From positions 1 through 44,574 of the forward strand of contig JAQUVE010000007.1 of NCBI GenBank assembly GCA_028693565.1: a stretch of 44,574 nt of DNA, given 5' to 3'. Each line of letters opens with the position of its first letter. The first letter of the stretch is position 1. The DNA is from Sulfurospirillaceae bacterium (GTDB lineage Bacteria; Campylobacterota; Campylobacteria; Campylobacterales; Sulfurospirillaceae). The translations under genes were made by a program, and so were the position numbers. Below, piece by piece: positions 16,371 through 36,152 of the stretch. The notes under the pieces are model-generated. The model was given only the letters and a program-made list of their open reading frames with translations, made no database searches and had not been told where the DNA came from.

Positions 16371-17111
16371 TTATTTGATCGTATAAATAATTTCAGTTTT
16401 TAATTTCAGTTTTTTTATCTCTAGAATAGATAAACTTTCTATTTCTAGATTCATAAATTCAGCTATGCTTTGAATATTGTTTTGTGCAAACTTCTTTAAA
16501 AGCAACCCTCTATATGCTTTTGCCCAGTGGCTTATAACTTTTCCATCTTTCATAAATTTAAAAGTAGTATACGGTTGATTTATTTTATAAAATTGTTCGT
16601 AAAAACTTGCTCTTAAGTCAATGACTTCTTCATTTGCCAAATATTCATTTAAGGCTTCAGAAAAATATTTGCAATAGAAATTCTCTAAGGAAAAAGTATC
16701 AATTTTCTCACCTTGTTTTAATTTATAATCTGGCAATCCCATATCACCAGCCAAAATGGGACCAAAGAGATTGGAAAAAATGATAACGTTACCATCGATA
16801 TAGCGTTGATTATTGTGTGTTAGCTGAGGGTACTGTAAGTAATGAAAAGCTGTGCCATCATATCGTTCTACTGCCTTCATAATGCTTTTCTCTAGTAGCT
16901 TACCTTTATAGTAATCAATGACATTTTGTTTATTTGATCCAAATAATTTCGCAAGCTTTTGGTTAGAAGCACTATCTATGTAGCGTTGGTAGGCTGCTAT
17001 AACTTCCATCCTTTTGTCAAAGAGCTCTGGGAATAAAAAACTATTGGCATTAATTTTATGTACGATTCCTCCTTTAAATTTTGTTTCACTAGGAGAAAAA
17101 AGAATTTTCAT
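16371..17111 (-). CDS. yaaA: YaaA (DUF328/UPF0246) family peroxide-stress protein
   Basis: 246 residues from the second of two adjacent ATG codons (17111), which is seven bases from CAAAGG; a longer frame to 17144 has no such site. The start MKILFSPSETK matches the family N-terminus (MxxLxSPAKT). Other conserved parts are YDGTAFHYLQY, VIIFSNLFGPILAGD, PDYKLKQG and IDLRASFYEQFY. In E. coli YaaA lowers free iron and DNA damage under hydrogen peroxide; the fold has been linked to DNA binding. The C-terminal SHWAKAYRGLL matches the usual motif with KxxRG. The gene is divergent from the tRNA/tuf block. Confidence 0.85.
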   Translation of the reverse strand: MKILFSPSETKFKGGIVHKINANSFLFPELFDKRMEVIAAYQRYIDSASNQKLAKLFGSNKQNVIDYYKGKLLEKSIMKAVERYDGTAFHYLQYPQLTHNNQRYIDGNVIIFSNLFGPILAGDMGLPDYKLKQGEKIDTFSLENFYCKYFSEALNEYLANEEVIDLRASFYEQFYKINQPYTTFKFMKDGKVISHWAKAYRGLLLKKFAQNNIQSIAEFMNLEIESLSILEIKKLKLKTEIIYTIK

Positions 17112-17192
17112 CATCAAACCTTTGAGCGTTTTGCCATTCAACACAATAAAAATAGTTTAGCGTATAAATCTTATAAAAGTCCTAAAAAAGTA

Positions 17193-17221
17193 TTGACTTT
17201 AGGATTCTTTTGAGCTATAAT
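17193..17221 (+). promoter_or_regulatory. Strong sigma-70-type promoter of the tRNA-tuf block
   Basis: TTGACT at 17193-17198 and a perfect TATAAT at 17216-17221, spaced by 17 bases. The transcript would start near 17228, 14 bases before tRNA-Thr. This is the best-matching promoter in the window, as expected for tRNA and EF-Tu genes. Confidence 0.85.
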
Positions 17222-17241
17222 TTCACCTCACATTAAAAGAT

Positions 17242-17317
17242 GCTGGTGTAGCTCAGTCGGTAGAGCAACTGCCTTGTAAGCAGTAGGTCGGCGGTTCGAT
17301 TCCGTTCACCAGCTCCA
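17242..17317 (+). tRNA. tRNA-Thr (TGT)
   Basis: Cloverleaf with acceptor GCTGGTG/CACCAGC, anticodon loop CTTGTAA giving TGT, T-loop GGTTCGATTCC and an encoded CCA. It is the first gene of the tRNA cluster. Confidence 0.95.
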
Positions 17318-17365
17318 TTTTGTGAAAAAACAGTGTTTGACCAGTAGTAAAAATGGTAAAAATAC

Positions 17366-17450
<85 letters not shown>

Positions 17451-17455
17451 TTAAT

Positions 17456-17532
17456 GCGGGAGTAGCTCAGTTGGCTAGAGCATTAGCCTTCCAAGCTGGG
17501 GGTCGCGGGTTCGAGTCCCGTCTCCCGCTCCA
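17456..17532 (+). tRNA. tRNA-Gly (TCC)
   Basis: Acceptor GCGGGAG/CTCCCGC, anticodon loop CTTCCAA giving TCC, and encoded CCA. It begins five bases after tRNA-Tyr. The following 146-base spacer before the next tRNA holds nothing I recognise. Confidence 0.95.
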
Positions 17533-17678
17533 TGATTTTATGAGGAAACTGGGAGCTGTTGAATTTTTTCTGCGACACTGCACTACAGAACAAGTTCAGT
17601 AGACTCACCTTCACATCACTTATGAAATCAAATTGTTACTATTAACTGGTAAAATATCGGTTTACCCCGCTGTAGTCG

Positions 17679-17753
<75 letters not shown>

Positions 17754-17828
17754 TTCACTTAAAAAGTTTTGAATAACTTTGAAGCAAAAAAGTCTATATT
17801 TAAAAACAAACTCAATACGGAGGAAAAA

Positions 17829-19028
17829 ATGGCAAAAGAAAAGTTCTCTAGAACCAAGCCACACGTTAACATTGGTACCATCGGTCACGTTGATCATGGT
17901 AAAACTACGCTTACAGCAGCAATCTCAGCAGTTCTTGCAACAAAAGGACTATGTGATTTTAAAGATTATGATGGTATTGATAACGCTCCGGAAGAGAGAG
18001 AGCGTGGTATTACGATCGCTACTTCACATATTGAGTATGAAACAGAAAAACGTCACTATGCACACGTAGACTGCCCAGGTCACGCGGATTATGTTAAAAA
18101 CATGATTACAGGTGCTGCTCAAATGGATGGTGCTATTCTTGTTGTTTCTGCAGCAGATGGTCCTATGCCACAAACTCGTGAGCACATTCTTCTTTCTCGC
18201 CAAGTAGGTGTTCCATATATCGTTGTATTTATGAACAAAGCAGATATGGTTGATGATGAAGAGTTATTAGAATTAGTAGAGATGGAAATTCGTGAACTTC
18301 TTTCTGTTTATGATTTCCCAGGTGATGATACTCCAATCGTTGCTGGTTCTGCTCTTAAAGCTCTTGAAGAAGCAAAAGCAGGTAAAGTTGATGCATGGGG
18401 TCAAAAAATTCTTGATTTGATGGATGCTGTTGATGCATATATCCCAGAGCCAGTTCGTGAAACTGACAAAGACTTCTTGATGCCAATCGAAGACGTATTC
18501 TCAATTTCAGGTCGTGGTACTGTTGTTACTGGTAAAATTGATAGAGGTGCTGTTAAAATCGGTGAAACTATTGAAATAGTTGGTATTAAAGATACAAAAA
18601 CTACAACGGTTACAGGCGTTGAAATGTTCCGTAAAGAGATGGAGCGTGGTGAAGCTGGTGATAACTGTGGTATCTTGCTACGTGGTATCAAAAAAGAAGA
18701 CGTTGAAAGAGGTATGGTTCTTTGTAAACCAAAATCAATCACTCCTCATACAGATTTTGAAGCTGAAGTTTACGTACTAAGCAAAGAAGAAGGTGGACGT
18801 CATACTCCATTCTTTAATAACTATAGACCACAATTTTATGTACGTACAACTGACGTAACAGGTTCTATTACATTACCAGAAGGTACTGAAATGGTTATGC
18901 CTGGTGATAACGTAAAAATTAAAGTAGCAATGATTGCTCCAATCGCTCTTGAAGAAGGTACTCGTTTTGCAATCCGTGAGGGTGGTAGAACTGTAGGCGC
19001 TGGTGTTGTTGCTAAAATCATCAAGTAA
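17829..19028 (+). CDS. tuf: Elongation factor Tu
   Basis: 399 residues from ATG 17829 (GGAGGAAAAA just upstream), the normal EF-Tu length; a longer frame back to 17769 is not part of the protein. GTPase motifs are GHVDHGKTT (about 19-27), the switch region with [22 protein letters not shown] and NKADMVDD, with SAL completing the base site. Domain 2 contains [16 protein letters not shown] and domain 3 contains [12 protein letters not shown] and [16 protein letters not shown]. It carries aminoacyl-tRNA to the ribosome. Its place after four tRNAs and before rpmG is conserved in Campylobacterota. Confidence 0.99.
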   Translation: MAKEKFSRTKPHVNIGTIGHVDHGKTTLTAAISAVLATKGLCDFKDYDGIDNAPEERERGITIATSHIEYETEKRHYAHVDCPGHADYVKNMITGAAQMDGAILVVSAADGPMPQTREHILLSRQVGVPYIVVFMNKADMVDDEELLELVEMEIRELLSVYDFPGDDTPIVAGSALKALEEAKAGKVDAWGQKILDLMDAVDAYIPEPVRETDKDFLMPIEDVFSISGRGTVVTGKIDRGAVKIGETIEIVGIKDTKTTTVTGVEMFRKEMERGEAGDNCGILLRGIKKEDVERGMVLCKPKSITPHTDFEAEVYVLSKEEGGRHTPFFNNYRPQFYVRTTDVTGSITLPEGTEMVMPGDNVKIKVAMIAPIALEEGTRFAIREGGRTVGAGVVAKIIK

Positions 19029-19088
19029 TTAATAAAGTAATACAGAAGAGGAATTTTCCTTTTCTGTATTTAAAGTAAGGATAATCCA

Positions 19089-19247
19089 ATGACCGTTAAA
19101 TTCGGACTAAAATGTGTAGAATGTGGTGACATTAACTACACAACAACCAAGAACAGTAAAACAATTACTGAAAAGATGGAACTTTCTAAGTATTGTCCAC
19201 GTCTAAAAAAACATACTGTTCATAAAGAGATCAAATTAAAAAGTTAA
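19089..19247 (+). CDS. rpmG: 50S ribosomal protein L33
   Basis: 52 residues beginning [19 protein letters not shown], with the later part [19 protein letters not shown]. The first CxxC is present; the second pair of the zinc-type form is only partly kept (CPRL instead of CPxC), as is usual for L33 of this phylum. TAAGGAT lies upstream of the ATG. It sits between tuf and tRNA-Trp. Confidence 0.97.
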   Translation: MTVKFGLKCVECGDINYTTTKNSKTITEKMELSKYCPRLKKHTVHKEIKLKS

Positions 19248-19274
19248 GTCTCTAAAAAGACTTAACTTACATGT

Positions 19275-19350
19275 AGGGTAGTAGCTCCAACGGTAGAGCG
19301 CCGGTCTCCAAAACCGTAGGTTGTGGGTTCGAATCCCCCCTGCCCTGCCA
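19275..19350 (+). tRNA. tRNA-Trp (CCA)
   Basis: Acceptor AGGGTAG/CTGCCCT, anticodon loop CTCCAAA giving CCA, discriminator G and encoded CCA. It sits between rpmG and secE, a conserved arrangement. Confidence 0.95.
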
Positions 19351-19369
19351 CTAGTCGAAGGTAATACAA

Positions 19370-19549
19370 ATGGAAAAATTAAGAGCGTATTATAACCATT
19401 CTAAAGCTGAATTGTCGAAAGTTATTTTTCCGATTAAAGAGCAGATTCGAAATGCATTCATTTCTGTTTTTGTCGTAGTAACCGTCATTTCTCTATTTCT
19501 AGCATTGATTGATGCGATCATGTCGTTCTCTTTGTCAACGATTATTTAA
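19370..19549 (+). CDS. secE: Preprotein translocase subunit SecE
   Basis: 59 residues with one membrane helix (AFISVFVVVTVISLFLALIDAIM). The preceding amphipathic part has KAELSKVIFPIKEQIR, matching the conserved E/KxxKVxWP motif that clamps SecY. This is the short, single-helix form found outside the gamma-proteobacteria. It lies nine bases before nusG. Confidence 0.95.
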   Translation: MEKLRAYYNHSKAELSKVIFPIKEQIRNAFISVFVVVTVISLFLALIDAIMSFSLSTII

Positions 19550-19558
19550 GGATAAACA

Positions 19559-20089
19559 ATGGCACATAGATGGTATGCAATTCAAACCTATGCAGGAAGT
19601 GAACAAGCAGTTAAGAAAGCGATTATAAATCTTGTAAATGACCACGGTATAGCTGAAAAGTTAGATCAAATTATTGTTCCAACAGAAGATGTTATTGAGG
19701 TCAAAAACGGTAAGAAAAAGATTAGTGAGCGAAGTCTTTATCCAGGATATGCATTTGCAAATTTGGATTTAGATACAGCATTGTGGCATCTCATTCAATC
19801 CCTACCAAAAGTAGGAAGATTTATTGGAGAAGCTAAAAAGCCAACACCACTCAGTGAAAAAGATATTTCACTTATTTTGGAAAAGGCTCAAAAGAAAGGT
19901 GCACCAAAACCAAAAATTTTCTTTGAAAACGGTGAAAGTGTTAGGATTACAGAAGGTCCTTTCGCAAACTTTACAGGTTCAGTTGAAGAATATGATATGG
20001 TTCATGGAAAGCTAACGCTCAATGTTTCAATATTTGGCAGAAGCACACCGGTAGAGATTCTCTACTCTCAAGTTGAAAAAATAGTTTAA
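19559..20089 (+). CDS. nusG: Transcription termination/antitermination factor NusG
   Basis: 176 residues. The N-terminal NGN domain (about 1-110) has [19 protein letters not shown] and [13 protein letters not shown]; the C-terminal KOW domain (about 120-176) has [25 protein letters not shown]. It binds RNA polymerase and links it to Rho or the leading ribosome. It is located between secE and rplK as in most bacteria. Confidence 0.98.
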   Translation: MAHRWYAIQTYAGSEQAVKKAIINLVNDHGIAEKLDQIIVPTEDVIEVKNGKKKISERSLYPGYAFANLDLDTALWHLIQSLPKVGRFIGEAKKPTPLSEKDISLILEKAQKKGAPKPKIFFENGESVRITEGPFANFTGSVEEYDMVHGKLTLNVSIFGRSTPVEILYSQVEKIV

Positions 20090-20106
20090 GTTTAAAGGAA
20101 AGTAAG

Positions 20107-20532
20107 ATGGCAAAAAAAGTAATTGGCGAAATCAAATTGCAAATTGCAGCTGCTAAAGCAAATCCATCACCTCCAGTTGGTCCTGCACTTGGCCAAAAAG
20201 GTGTTAATATTATGGAATTTTGTAAAGCATTCAATGAAAAAACAAAAGATATGGCAGGTTATAAAATACCAGTTGTAATTACTGTTTATGCAGATAAAAG
20301 TTTTACATTTATCACAAAACAACCACCAGCAACTGATTTGATCAAAAAAGCTGCAGGTATTACAAGCGGATCAAGTAACCCTTTGAAAAACAAAGTTGGA
20401 ACGCTTACAAAAGCACAAATTCTTTCAATTGTTGATCAAAAGATCGCTGATTTAAATACAACTGATAAAGAAGCTGCTGCTAAGATTATTTCTGGAAGCG
20501 CTAGAAGTATTGGTATTAACGTCGTTAATTAA
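20107..20532 (+). CDS. rplK: 50S ribosomal protein L11
   Basis: 141 residues. The N-terminal domain has [35 protein letters not shown], and the C-terminal rRNA-binding domain has [20 protein letters not shown] and [10 protein letters not shown]. It forms part of the GTPase-associated centre. AAAGGAAAG precedes the ATG. The 60-base spacer before rplA contains a small GC-rich stem (CCGTC with GGGCGG) that could be a regulatory site, not identified further. Confidence 0.98.
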   Translation: MAKKVIGEIKLQIAAAKANPSPPVGPALGQKGVNIMEFCKAFNEKTKDMAGYKIPVVITVYADKSFTFITKQPPATDLIKKAAGITSGSSNPLKNKVGTLTKAQILSIVDQKIADLNTTDKEAAAKIISGSARSIGINVVN

Positions 20533-20592
20533 TTAAAATCCTTTACCGTCGGGATTTAAAAAGGGCGGAAGCAAAATTATGCGGAGATTGTA

Positions 20593-21297
20593 ATGGCAAA
20601 GAAAGTAAATAAACGTTTTCAAGAACTCTTGAAAAAAATTGATAAAGAAAAAAAATATTCAATTGATGAAGCATTAGGAAATATTAAAAATTTGGCTTCA
20701 GCAAAATTTGATGAAACTATTGAAATTGCACTTAAACTTAATGTTGATCCAAGACATGCAGATCAAATGGTTAGAGGTTCAGTTGTTTTACCAGCGGGTA
20801 CAGGAAAAACTGTCCGTGTTGCGGTAATTGCAAAAGATGCAAAAGCAGATGAAGCAAGAGCAGCGGGAGCTGATATTGTTGGTAGCGATGATTTAATTGA
20901 AGAAATTCAAGCTGGTCGAATCAATTTTGATGTTCTTATCGCAACCCCTAATATGATGGGTCTTGTAGGTAAAGTAGGTCGTATTTTAGGACCAAAAGGT
21001 ATTATGCCTAATCCTAAAACAGGTACTGTAACGATGGATGTTGCAAAAGCAATTGAAAACAACAAAGGTGGCCAAGTAAATTTCCGTGTTGATAAACAAG
21101 GAAATATCCATGCAGGTATTGGTAAAATTAGTTTTACACCTGAACAAATTAGAGAAAATTTTGATTCATTTGTAAAAGCAGTTAACAAACATAAACCTGC
21201 AGCTTCAAAAGGTAAATATATCAAAAGTGGTGCCATCTCTTTAACGATGAGCCCAGCAATGACTTTAGAAAACCAAGAACTTATTGATCTTAGATAA
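20593..21297 (+). CDS. rplA: 50S ribosomal protein L1
   Basis: 234 residues, normal length. Recognisable parts are [34 protein letters not shown] (given as family landmarks), [28 protein letters not shown] and [19 protein letters not shown]1 forms the mobile stalk at the ribosomal E site and in many bacteria represses its own operon. Confidence 0.98.
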   Translation: MAKKVNKRFQELLKKIDKEKKYSIDEALGNIKNLASAKFDETIEIALKLNVDPRHADQMVRGSVVLPAGTGKTVRVAVIAKDAKADEARAAGADIVGSDDLIEEIQAGRINFDVLIATPNMMGLVGKVGRILGPKGIMPNPKTGTVTMDVAKAIENNKGGQVNFRVDKQGNIHAGIGKISFTPEQIRENFDSFVKAVNKHKPAASKGKYIKSGAISLTMSPAMTLENQELIDLR

Positions 21298-21334
21298 TAC
21301 ATTTAAAATTTAGAATTATATCTTGATTGGAGAG

Positions 21335-21375
21335 AGTAGAGGCGAAAGCTTAATATGAGGCAACTCATCTCTACT
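21335..21375 (+). promoter_or_regulatory. L10-type ribosomal protein mRNA leader
   Basis: In the 106-base rplA-rplJ spacer an outer stem AGTAGAG (21335-21341)/CTCTACT (21369-21375) encloses two short hairpins. One is GC-GAAA-GC and the other is ATGAG-GCAA-CTCAT (21355-21368), both with GNRA loops. This is the architecture of the L10 leader bound by the L10-(L12)4 complex for feedback repression. Family recognition is by structure and location. Confidence 0.75.
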
Positions 21376-21403
21376 TGAAATCACCAGTTGGAAAGGAGAA
21401 AAA

Positions 21404-21886
21404 TTGACAAGAAAAGAGAAAGCTGAATTTATTAGTTCTCTAACTGAAGCGTTTAAAACTTCCGACGGCTTAATTGTTTGTGACTATAAAGGTCTTAATG
21501 TTAAATCTATTGAAGTTTTAAGAAACAGCGCAAGAATTGAAAATGTTAATGTTCAAGTAATTAAAAATACTTTAGCAAACATTGCAATGAAAGATGCTGG
21601 AATTGAAGGGCTTGAGCTTAAAGATACCAACATTTTTGTTTGGGGTGCAGATCAGTTAGCTGTAACTAAAGTTGTAGCAACTTTCGCTAAAACAAATCCA
21701 AAATTTATTATTAAATCTGGTTTTGCTGGCGGTGTTGTAGTTGATGCTGCTAAAGTTGAAGCACTTTCTAAAATGCCATCACGTAATGAGCTTATTGGAA
21801 TGTTACTATCAACTTGGATGGCACCTATTACCAACTTTACAATTGGTCTTGATGCACTTCGTGCTAAAAAACAAGAGTCAGCGTAA
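21404..21886 (+). CDS. rplJ: 50S ribosomal protein L10
   Basis: 160 residues starting at TTG (GGAAAGGAG upstream). Conserved parts are [37 protein letters not shown] and [16 protein letters not shown]. The C-terminal helix binds L7/L12 dimers. Translation is probably controlled by the leader at 21335-21375. Confidence 0.97.
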   Translation: MTRKEKAEFISSLTEAFKTSDGLIVCDYKGLNVKSIEVLRNSARIENVNVQVIKNTLANIAMKDAGIEGLELKDTNIFVWGADQLAVTKVVATFAKTNPKFIIKSGFAGGVVVDAAKVEALSKMPSRNELIGMLLSTWMAPITNFTIGLDALRAKKQESA

Positions 21887-21994
21887 GTATATTTTTAATG
21901 CTTATCGTGTAAAGTATAAATTTTGTGCCCAAGTGGCCAACATCGTCAAATGAGCTTCGCTTGTTGACTTTATTAAATAATTAGGAGATTTGGA

Positions 21995-22366
21995 ATGGCA
22001 ATTTCAAAAGAAGACGTATTAGAGTATATTTCAGGTCTAAGTGTACTTGAATTAAGTGAATTAGTAAAAGATTTCGAAGAAAAATTTGGTGTATCTGCTG
22101 CTCCAGTAATGGTAGCTGGTGGTGCTGCTGTAGCTGCTGAAGCTGTAGAAGAAAAAACAGAGTTTGATGTTATTCTTAAAGATGGCGGTGAGAAGAAAAT
22201 CAATGCTATTAAAGTTGTAAGAGAAATCACTGGTCTTGGCTTAAAAGAAGCAAAAGATGCTGTTGAAGGTGCTCCAACAACCATTAAAGAAGGTGTATCT
22301 AAACAAGTAGCTGAAGAACTTAAAAAGAAACTTGAAGAAGCTGGCGCTGTCGCTGAAATCAAGTAA
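21995..22366 (+). CDS. rplL: 50S ribosomal protein L7/L12
   Basis: 123 residues: N-terminal dimer domain ([27 protein letters not shown]), an Ala/Val-rich hinge, and the C-terminal factor-binding domain ([38 protein letters not shown]). It recruits elongation factors to the ribosome. TTAGGAGA precedes the ATG. The 108-base spacer upstream, longer than its neighbours, allows independent translation at higher level. Confidence 0.98.
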   Translation: MAISKEDVLEYISGLSVLELSELVKDFEEKFGVSAAPVMVAGGAAVAAEAVEEKTEFDVILKDGGEKKINAIKVVREITGLGLKEAKDAVEGAPTTIKEGVSKQVAEELKKKLEEAGAVAEIK

Positions 22367-22376
22367 TGATGCCTAT

Positions 22377-22399
22377 GGGAGAGAAAATTATTCTCTTCC
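22377..22399 (+). terminator. Attenuator hairpin between rplL and rpoB
   Basis: GGGAGAGAA (22377-22385), loop AATTA, TTCTCTTCC (22391-22399), nine pairs with one G-U, followed six bases later by a T run. Partial termination here would lower rpoBC expression relative to rplJL, as in other bacteria. Confidence 0.7.
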
Positions 22400-22454
22400 A
22401 TTAACTTTTTCTTTGGCAATCAATAATATAGTCGTTAAAGATTCCATCAATTGA

Positions 22455-31189
<8,735 letters not shown>

Positions 31190-31243
31190 AAGCTATTTTT
31201 AAATAAAATTAGCACCTATTTTTTACAAAATAAAGGAAATAAT

Positions 31244-31621
31244 GTGCCAACCATTAACCAACTCGTCAGAAATGAGAGAAAAAAGGTGATTAAAAAATCA
31301 AAATCACCTGCACTTGATAAGTGCCCTCAAAGAAGAGGCGTTTGTACAAGAGTTTATACTACAACTCCTAAAAAACCAAACTCTGCTTTGAGAAAAGTTG
31401 CTAAAGTCAAATTGACTAGCGGTTTCGAAGTCATTAGCTACATCGGTGGCGAGGGACATAACCTTCAAGAACACTCTATTGTTTTAGTGCGTGGCGGAAG
31501 GGTAAAAGACTTACCAGGTGTTAAGTATCACATTGTACGTGGTGCGCTTGATACATCAGGTGTTGCGAAAAGAACGGTGTCTAGAAGTAAGTACGGTACA
31601 AAAAGACCAAAAGCAAAATAA
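31244..31621 (+). CDS. rpsL: 30S ribosomal protein S12
   Basis: 125 residues starting at GTG (TAAAGGAAATAAT upstream). Landmarks are [41 protein letters not shown] and [21 protein letters not shown]. The lysines equivalent to E. coli K42 and K87 are present, so streptomycin sensitivity is expected from this gene. It is the first gene of the str unit. Confidence 0.98.
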   Translation: MPTINQLVRNERKKVIKKSKSPALDKCPQRRGVCTRVYTTTPKKPNSALRKVAKVKLTSGFEVISYIGGEGHNLQEHSIVLVRGGRVKDLPGVKYHIVRGALDTSGVAKRTVSRSKYGTKRPKAK

Positions 31622-31684
31622 ATTTAAAGCACAGGTGATGTCCGTTAGATTTGGCATTATTTGAGTAAAATTTTTAAAATTTGA

Positions 31685-32167
<483 letters not shown>

Positions 32168-32251
32168 AATGGTGATAGGGATGTCTAGTACACTACATAG
32201 CCATCCCCTCTCTTTCAATAATTACACCCCTAAGAATACAAGGAAATTATA

Positions 32252-34330
32252 ATGGCAAGAAGTACCCCTATCAATATGGTTAGAAATATCGGTATTGCTG
32301 CGCACATTGATGCCGGTAAGACCACAACAACTGAGCGAATTCTTTTTTATACCGGAATTTCTCATAAAATTGGCGAAGTTCATGATGGTGCTGCAACAAT
32401 GGACTGGATGGAACAAGAAAAAGAAAGAGGTATTACTATTACTTCTGCTGCTACAACATGTACATGGAAAGATCACCAAATTAATATTATCGACACCCCA
32501 GGCCACGTTGACTTTACGATCGAAGTAGAGCGTTCAATGCGTGTACTTGATGGCGCAGTTGCTGTTTTTTGTGCAGTAGGTGGCGTTCAACCGCAATCAG
32601 AAACCGTATGGAGACAAGCAAATCGTTATCAGGTTCCAAGAATGGTTTTTGTCAATAAAATGGACCGTGTTGGTGCAGATTTTTATGAAGTTGAGCGTCA
32701 AATTAAAAATCGTTTGAAATCAAATCCTGTGCCTATTCAAATCCCTATTGGTGCTGAAGATAGCTTCAAAGGTGTGATTGATTTAGTAACAATGAAAGCA
32801 CTTATTTGGGATGATGATGCTGCTATGGGTTCAAATTATCAAGTGGTTGAAATCCCTGCAGAATTACGTGAAAAAGCTGAAGAATACCGTGAAAAAATGG
32901 TTGAAGCTGTTTCTGAGACAAGTGATGAATTGATGGAAAAATACCTTGGCGGCGAAATGCTTAGTCAAGAAGAGATTAAAGCAGGTATTAAAGCGGGATG
33001 TTTAGCAATGACATTTATCCCTATGATTTGTGGAACAGCTTTTAAAAATAAAGGTGTACAACCGCTTTTAGATGCAGTTGTTGATTATATGCCTTCACCT
33101 ACTGAAGTTCATGCCATCAAAGGTGAATACGAAGATGGTACTGAGTGTGTTGTTGATTCAACAGATGATGGTGAATTTGCAGCGCTTGCTTTTAAAATTA
33201 TGACGGATCCATTTGTTGGACAGCTGACATTCGTTCGTGTTTATAGAGGTATGTTAGAGAGCGGTAGTTATGCTTACAATACGACCAAAGATAAAAAAGA
33301 GAGAGTAGGTCGTTTGCTTAAAATGCATGCGAATAAAAGAGAAGAGATTAAAGTACTTCATGCTGGTGAAATTGGCGCTGTAGTTGGGCTTAAAGACACG
33401 TTGACAGGTGATACACTTGCAGGTGACAAAGACCATGTTATCTTAGAGCGTATGGTATTCCCAGACCCCGTTATCTCTGTTGCTGTTGAGCCTAAAACAA
33501 AAGCTGACCAAGAGAAAATGGGTATTGCGCTTCAAAAATTAGCGCAAGAAGATCCAAGCTTTAGAGTTGAAACTGATGAAGAGAGTGGTCAAACCATTAT
33601 TTCTGGTATGGGTGAGCTTCACTTAGAAATTCTTGTTGATCGTATGTTACGTGAATTTAAAGTAAGTGCGGAAGTAGGTCAACCACAAGTTGCTTACCGT
33701 GAAACAATCCGTGCTACTGTTAACCAAGAGTATAAATACGCTAAACAATCTGGTGGTCGTGGTCAATACGGTCATGTTTATCTTAAACTTGAGCCACAAG
33801 AACCAGGTTCAGGTTATGAGTTTGTTAACGACATCAAAGGTGGTGCAATTCCAAAAGAATTTATCCCAGCAGTTGATAAAGGTATCAAAGAAGCGCTTCA
33901 AAATGGTGTACTTGCAGGTTACAAAGTGGAAGACGTTAAAGTTACGCTTTATGATGGAAGCTACCATGATGTTGACTCTTCTGAGATGGCATTTAAATTG
34001 GCTGCTTCAATGGGCTTTAAAGAGGGTGCAAGAAAAGCAAAACCAGTTATTCTTGAACCAATCATGAAAGTAGAAGTTGAAACGCCAGAAGATTTTATGG
34101 GAGATGTTATCGGCGATCTTAATAGACGTCGTGGACAGATCAATTCAATGGATGATAGAAGTGGTAACAAAATTGTTAATGCATTCTGTCCATTAGCTGA
34201 AATGTTTGGTTATTCTACAGACTTAAGATCTCAAACACAAGGAAGAGCTAGTTACTCTATGGAATTTGACCATTATGATGAAGTTCCAAAAAATGTTGCA
34301 GAAGAGATTATTAAAAAGAGAAACGGCTAA
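32252..34330 (+). CDS. fusA: Elongation factor G
   Basis: 692 residues. GTPase motifs are [16 protein letters not shown] (P-loop), [12 protein letters not shown] (switch), [15 protein letters not shown] and NKMDRVGAD. Domain IV includes [16 protein letters not shown] and domain V includes [27 protein letters not shown]. It drives translocation on the ribosome. AAGGAAATTATA precedes the ATG. It ends the str unit; the terminator lies 16 bases after the stop. No tuf copy follows, since the only tuf seen is at 17829. Confidence 0.99.
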   Translation: MARSTPINMVRNIGIAAHIDAGKTTTTERILFYTGISHKIGEVHDGAATMDWMEQEKERGITITSAATTCTWKDHQINIIDTPGHVDFTIEVERSMRVLDGAVAVFCAVGGVQPQSETVWRQANRYQVPRMVFVNKMDRVGADFYEVERQIKNRLKSNPVPIQIPIGAEDSFKGVIDLVTMKALIWDDDAAMGSNYQVVEIPAELREKAEEYREKMVEAVSETSDELMEKYLGGEMLSQEEIKAGIKAGCLAMTFIPMICGTAFKNKGVQPLLDAVVDYMPSPTEVHAIKGEYEDGTECVVDSTDDGEFAALAFKIMTDPFVGQLTFVRVYRGMLESGSYAYNTTKDKKERVGRLLKMHANKREEIKVLHAGEIGAVVGLKDTLTGDTLAGDKDHVILERMVFPDPVISVAVEPKTKADQEKMGIALQKLAQEDPSFRVETDEESGQTIISGMGELHLEILVDRMLREFKVSAEVGQPQVAYRETIRATVNQEYKYAKQSGGRGQYGHVYLKLEPQEPGSGYEFVNDIKGGAIPKEFIPAVDKGIKEALQNGVLAGYKVEDVKVTLYDGSYHDVDSSEMAFKLAASMGFKEGARKAKPVILEPIMKVEVETPEDFMGDVIGDLNRRRGQINSMDDRSGNKIVNAFCPLAEMFGYSTDLRSQTQGRASYSMEFDHYDEVPKNVAEEIIKKRNG

Positions 34331-34345
34331 TACGCTATCAATTTT

Positions 34346-34382
34346 AAGCCGAATGTGCGAAAGCATATTCGGCTTTTTTTTT
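34346..34382 (+). terminator. Intrinsic terminator after fusA
   Basis: GCCGAATGTGC (34348-34358), loop GAAA, GCATATTCGGC (34363-34373), then nine T. Flanking A and T bases extend the stem by two pairs. Confidence 0.93.
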
Positions 34383-34394
34383 ACTTCATTTTTT

Positions 34395-34471
34395 GTCCCT
34401 ATAGCTCAGCTGGATAGAGCACAGAATTCCTAATTCTGAGGCCGCAGGTTCGAACCCTGCTGGGGACACCA
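34395..34471 (+). tRNA. tRNA-Arg (CCT)
   Basis: Acceptor GTCCCTA/TGGGGAC, anticodon loop TTCCTAA giving CCT, T-loop GGTTCGAACCC, and encoded CCA. It lies 13 bases after the fusA terminator and eight bases before the end of the convergent kinase gene. Confidence 0.95.
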
Positions 34472-34478
34472 CCTGATG

Positions 34479-36152
34479 CTACACTTCACTAAAATGTTTC
34501 AGTTTAATGGTAAACAATACACCTTTTTCTGTATTATTAACAGCGATAATTCCGTTCATATTATTTTCTATAATCATTTTGGTCATATATAAGCCAATAC
34601 CAGTACCTTGCTTTGCATGCTTTGTGGTGAAATAAGGTTCAAAGATTCGTTCCATGTATTCTGGGGCAATGCCCCCACCGTTATCTTCAATTTTAATAAG
34701 AATATATTTTTCACCATTTTTGACACTCATCTCAATATAAGGATCATCAATTTGCCTATCAATCAAGACATCTTTGGCATTAGATAAAATGTTTAAAAGA
34801 GCCTGTGCAAATTCATTAGGGTAGCCTAAAGCTAAAGACTCAGGCGATTCTGTGAAGTGAAAGGTGATAGCGTGGTATTTTAAAGATGCATGTAAAATAG
34901 CGCTAGCTCGCTTGCATGCCTCATTGATTTCAAAGATTTCTTTATCTTTTGAGGGTTTGAAAAAGTTCTGAAAATCGCTAATTGTATTGGACATATAAGA
35001 TGTAATTTTATTGCACTCATGAATCTTTTGCATCAAAAAAGCTTCATCGAAATCATGAAAACTATAACGTACTTGTAAGAGCATCATAATGGCGTTGATT
35101 TCGCCCAGTGGCTGCCGCCATTGATGAGCGATATTGCCAATCATATTTCCCATAGCAGCAAGCTTACTTTGCTGAATCAAAAGTTGTTCTTGTTTAGTTC
35201 GCTCATCAATCTCTTGTTGAATTCTAAGCTCAAGATTATCAAGCATTTCATTCATGACTGTCTTAAGTAAGTTAAGTTGTTCTGAATTGCCTAGCTTTAC
35301 AAGTCTGCGATTGAGATTGCCATTTTTTAAATCTGCGACTACACTGGTAGCATCTTCAATAAGTAAGCTATCTTTCTCAAGATTACGCTGAATATTTTCT
35401 ATTTTTTTATTAATCCTACGTGCCATATCGCCTAATTCATCTTTATTAATGAGAGGAATATAGATTCGCTTCGCTTCTTCGGTGGAAGGTGATTGAAGAT
35501 AATCAAAAAATTGTCTTAGTCCTTGTTGAACTTTTTCAATGGATTCTACAATGTTTTTTGCAATTAAAAAGCCACATAATAAAGTTAATAAAATAATGGC
35601 TGCAAGCCAACTGGCAATAAATTTTTTAGAGTTCTTGGCTTGTTGATTGGCAACGCTAAATGTTTTAGAGGAATTTTCTAATTCATTTTGTTGTAAGATT
35701 TCCAAAGTATGCATCAATGTATAAAACTGATCTCTCTCAAATGTATTTGCACTAATAAAAGCGCCTTCCTCAAATCCTTGGTTTAGATAATTTTCAGTAC
35801 TCGTAATGAGTTGAACGTAATGAGACCAATGTTGATAAACAGATGCATCAAGCTTTGAAAAAGAGGGTTCCATGTCGTGAATTGCTTTAGTAATCTGTGT
35901 GGTAATATCGCTTCTCAAATCTTCATTTGGCGCCATAACCAGAGAAAGTGAGAGCTCTCTAAGTTTGAACAGTGGCAGAATATAGAGTTGTTGAATGTTT
36001 TGTACTCTTTTAGAATCTTCAAAAACTTTATTCACATTTATAACACCTTTTTCAGTAATGGAAAATGCTAAAAAAGAGAGTGTAACGATAGCTAACACTC
36101 CTAATGAAGCCATTACGAAAAACTTATATCGCATCGATAGATATTTAATCAT
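34479..36152 (-). CDS. Membrane sensor histidine kinase
   Basis: 557 residues. Membrane helix 1 (about 12-32), a helical periplasmic region (33-178), membrane helix 2 (about 179-198), HAMP-like linker (200-255) and a coiled segment lead to the kinase core. The phospho-accepting His343 is in NIAHQWRQPLGEINAIM, the HWRQPL subtype common in Campylobacterota. The ATP site has the N-box QALLNILSNAKDVLID, G1 IKIEDNGGGI, F-box IFEPYFTTKH and G2 GTGIGLYMTK. AAGG lies eight bases before the ATG. It overlaps the binding-protein gene by eight bases, so kinase and binding protein are translationally coupled. It presumably phosphorylates the response regulator encoded two genes upstream; the signal is unknown. 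Confidence 0.92.
   Translation of the reverse strand: MIKYLSMRYKFFVMASLGVLAIVTLSFLAFSITEKGVINVNKVFEDSKRVQNIQQLYILPLFKLRELSLSLVMAPNEDLRSDITTQITKAIHDMEPSFSKLDASVYQHWSHYVQLITSTENYLNQGFEEGAFISANTFERDQFYTLMHTLEILQQNELENSSKTFSVANQQAKNSKKFIASWLAAIILLTLLCGFLIAKNIVESIEKVQQGLRQFFDYLQSPSTEEAKRIYIPLINKDELGDMARRINKKIENIQRNLEKDSLLIEDATSVVADLKNGNLNRRLVKLGNSEQLNLLKTVMNEMLDNLELRIQQEIDERTKQEQLLIQQSKLAAMGNMIGNIAHQWRQPLGEINAIMMLLQVRYSFHDFDEAFLMQKIHECNKITSYMSNTISDFQNFFKPSKDKEIFEINEACKRASAILHASLKYHAITFHFTESPESLALGYPNEFAQALLNILSNAKDVLIDRQIDDPYIEMSVKNGEKYILIKIEDNGGGIAPEYMERIFEPYFTTKHAKQGTGIGLYMTKMIIENNMNGIIAVNNTEKGVLFTIKLKHFSEV

Noticed and set aside
17533..17678. A hidden gene in the 146-base spacer between tRNA-Gly and tRNA-Thr(GGT)
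   Set aside because: No frame with a start site, no cloverleaf, and no clear promoter or terminator was found.
21924..21943. tRNA remnant in the rplJ-rplL spacer (shares CAAGTGGCCAAC with the D-arm of tRNA-Tyr)
   Set aside because: Only 12 bases match and no cloverleaf can be formed; chance similarity is likely.
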